A DNA stretch of 64,000 nt from Ricordea florida. Lineage: Eukaryota > Cnidaria > Anthozoa > Corallimorpharia > Ricordeidae. This document shows, piece after piece, positions 62,901 through 64,000 of the stretch; the stretch's first letter is position 1, and each line of letters begins with the position of its first letter. The notes under the pieces are model-generated. The model saw nothing but the letters and a program-made list of their open reading frames with translations. It was not told the DNA's origin and did not search any database. A program made the translations under genes and the position numbers. The stretch covers positions 7,843,481 to 7,907,480 of the forward strand of contig OX453275.1 of NCBI GenBank assembly GCA_949710005.1, given 5' to 3'.

Positions 62901-63956
62901 CGCAGAGCACGTGATACCCTCTACTGGCCCCGCATGGCAACCGAGCTACGAGAGTACATCTCGAAGTGTGACGTATGCCTAGCCCACCGCACCGGACAAG
63001 CCAAGGAAACACTCGTACAGCACGAAGTGGTGGCCCGTCCCTGGTCCAAAGTCGCCGCTGATCTTTGTGAGCTAGACAACCGCACACTCCTAGTCATCAC
63101 TGACTACTACAGTAACTTCATAGAAGTTGCTCGACTCAACACCGCGACGTCACGCAACGTCATCAAAGAAATGAAAGCCGTATTTGCCAGGTATGGCATT
63201 CCAGACGTCCTCGTGACGGATAACGGTCCCCAGTTTGCATCCGCTGAATTCGCTGTCTTCGCGAAAATCTGGATGTTCAAACACAGTACATCATCACCCT
63301 ACCATCCACAGTCAAATGGAAAGGCTGAGAACGCCGTGAAAACTGTGAAACGCCTGTTTACCAAGTGTAAAGAGTCTGGCCAATCAGAGTTCCTAGCACT
63401 GTTAGATTGGCGGAACACCCCGACTGAAGGAATTGGCACCAGCCCCGCCCAGCGTCTAATGGGACGTCGCTGCAAGACCCTCCTTCCTGTCGCCGGTACC
63501 CTGTTACAGCCTCGTTACTCAACAGAAGAGGAGACACGCGCGCTTATTGGCAACAAACAGCGGCAGCAGCACTACTACAACAAGCATGCAAGGCCGGCAC
63601 TGCGACCAATCGGACAAGGTGAAACCGTGCGCATGAAACTACCTGGTCAGAAAACCTGGAGCGCTGGTACCTGCATGGCACAAGCTGGTCCGCGTAGCTA
63701 CGATGTGAAAGTCGGCGAGACTGTATACCGTCGCAACCGCCGCCAGCTGATTCAGTCCAAAGAACCTCCCATTGTAGACTCCAGCGAGCCAGAACCTTCT
63801 ACATCATGTGCAGAGACAAAACCTCAACACATTGAACTAGCCAATCAGCCGCCGACCCAAGCATCCAGCACCCCTGACTCACAACCTGTTAGTATACGCA
63901 AATCACAACGTACCCGCAGACCACCTGCTCACCTAAAGGACTTTGTCACCAAATGA
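59901..63956 (+). CDS. gag-pol: Ty3/Gypsy Gag-Pol polyprotein, single open frame
   Basis: A 1,351-aa intact frame that encodes a complete LTR retrotransposon. In order: Gag (to about residue 215), a Cys-rich zone with a CCHC knuckle (CLKCGKLSHFAAKC, ~245-260), aspartic protease DTGA (~316), reverse transcriptase (~490-660) with VADD at the YxDD position (~618), RNase H (~770-850; LQCDASQFGLGAAL), integrase HHCC zinc finger (~990-1030), the D-D-E core (ADLCELDNR, TDNGPQF, NGKAENAVK) and a basic C-terminal tail. It is more GC-rich than the surrounding DNA. The absence of stops suggests recent insertion. The element lies just upstream of MRPS7 on the opposite strand. Confidence 0.95.
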   Translation: MASGYSLPPPAHLEIHDSNAAEKWKKFLLAWENYALATELSEKSQPVQVATLLTVIGEEAREVYSTFNDWVNEGDDKKIGPVLKKLGDYCEPRKNIPFERYRFNRRIQEPGETYDQYRTALRKLAEGCNFATITPEEILRDRLLFGIREPKLRERLLRETTLTLAKTDEICRASESTTAQMKLMEKEENPSSTVNAVREKSKNLKVPRKRNLKGKDSQHGKPKECERCGSVHDYAKKEQCPAFGKTCLKCGKLSHFAAKCRSKKRDNNTRTFVRAVDDDVSESEVFYADMISAVDLDDSQLVTLKLESGNYLRFQPDTGAQCNVIPVSLYKKATKDHKLERVTPLNTQLSAYGGSKLQVVGQVRITVWRDDYRCQLDCKLVDNNTIRPLLGRKACVGMKIITYTDNDQLNKPQTGNAPVYSLETAAKVTQAPITKMALIKKYPQVFGEGVGKLAGEHHIRIDSTVNPVQHAPRRVPVALRAKVKETLEDLEKQEIIAPVTCPTAWISSMVTVPKQNGKLRVCLDPRDLNRAVQREHYPLPTIEDIATRLHGAKVFTKLDVRNGFWHVALDAESSYLTTFHTPFGRYRWRRLPFGISSAPEVFQRKMHELIEGLSGIEVVADDFIAIGCGNTVEEAINDHDTVLIRFLERCKERGVKLNTDKLNLRLTEVPFIGHVATDKGLCVDPAKVRAISEMPAPTDKAGVQRLLGLAQYLSKFLPRLSDITKPLRELTQKDVQWTWETAQEEALVALKNAVMITPVLRYYNLEEEVTLQCDASQFGLGAALLQNGQPVAYTSRALTDAETRYAQIEKELLAIVFACERFEPYVYGRDEVHVESDHQPLESIFLKPLHSAPKRLQRMLLRLQKYSLRVTYKKGHDMFLADTLSRAFLPEVNACEFTQELEEVDHTASLPVSDERWQQIRHASADDPVLQQLRATIRRGWPETRSEIPECLYPYFDMRDVLTVQNELVFKGQLLVVPASLRKELMAVVHSSHIGVEGCIRRARDTLYWPRMATELREYISKCDVCLAHRTGQAKETLVQHEVVARPWSKVAADLCELDNRTLLVITDYYSNFIEVARLNTATSRNVIKEMKAVFARYGIPDVLVTDNGPQFASAEFAVFAKIWMFKHSTSSPYHPQSNGKAENAVKTVKRLFTKCKESGQSEFLALLDWRNTPTEGIGTSPAQRLMGRRCKTLLPVAGTLLQPRYSTEEETRALIGNKQRQQHYYNKHARPALRPIGQGETVRMKLPGQKTWSAGTCMAQAGPRSYDVKVGETVYRRNRRQLIQSKEPPIVDSSEPEPSTSCAETKPQHIELANQPPTQASSTPDSQPVSIRKSQRTRRPPAHLKDFVTK

Positions 63957-64000
63957 ACTATTAGTTCCTCTAAATACTTGTTGATTCGATCTTGATTTAT
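63957..64000 (+). other. Start of the Ty3/Gypsy 3' region
   Basis: Sequence past the gag-pol stop; the window ends before any polypurine tract or 3' LTR can be seen. Confidence 0.5.

Noticed and set aside
1..64000. CRISPR arrays, bacterial operons or restriction systems
   Set aside because: The tandem arrays are direct satellites without unique spacers, and gene structure is eukaryotic or Polinton throughout.

Overview
The window is animal nuclear DNA, most likely from an anthozoan cnidarian such as a stony coral. It holds a spliced mitochondrial ribosomal protein S7 gene, a spliced TRAF-like RING gene, an intact Ty3/Gypsy retrotransposon, tRNA-derived SINEs and many hairpin MITEs. It also holds a full-length Polinton (Maverick) virus-like transposon of the kind common in cnidarian genomes. 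The species call is inference; no single sequence here fixes it.

Layout. 1-5044: left flank with a degenerate satellite, two copies of a dispersed repeat and an intronless coiled-coil gene. 5051-48015: a roughly 43-kb unit bounded by inverted repeats of about 640 bp that carry subterminal 18-bp arrays, and flanked by TGATCT/TGATCC, which looks like a target-site duplication with one mismatch. I read this as one giant DNA transposon. Inside it lie, in order, a degraded LINE, a nested 18-kb Polinton (6436-24403), a five-exon TRAF-like gene on the minus strand (25067-27684), a three-exon ISXO2/IS1595-type transposase gene (30602-32761), a TTAA-flanked MITE, and a 16-exon gene for a 608-aa protein with a UBX-like domain and a basic C terminus (37655-46340). 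48021-59032: right flank with SINEs and MITEs and the eight-exon MRPS7 gene on the minus strand. 59631-64000: a Ty3/Gypsy element with one open gag-pol frame; its 3' LTR lies outside the window.

The Polinton has long inverted repeats built of a GC-rich 92-bp tandem unit, a 6-bp target-site duplication with one mismatch, protein-primed-type DNA polymerase B, retroviral-type integrase, major capsid protein, packaging ATPase and penton-like minor capsid protein. It also has a run of membrane and coiled-coil proteins of unknown role and a SAP plus CCCH-repeat protein. Only polB is visibly broken: two sequence-identical, oppositely oriented 711-bp insertions divide it into three segments that all remain in one reading frame. 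Almost every gene has a T(T/C)TAAA-type box 31-38 nt before its ATG, which defines a compact promoter and fixes the starts. GC-rich mini-hairpins follow the capsid and ATPase genes, and matching AT-rich hairpins follow the two minus-strand genes at the right end. No adenain-like protease gene was recognised.

The most interesting proposal is the 43-kb unit: a giant inverted-repeat transposon with spliced host-like cargo genes and a candidate transposase, itself a host for a Polinton. Its unity rests on the matching ends, the near-duplicated flanks and the inverted orientation; other genomic copies would be the decisive test.
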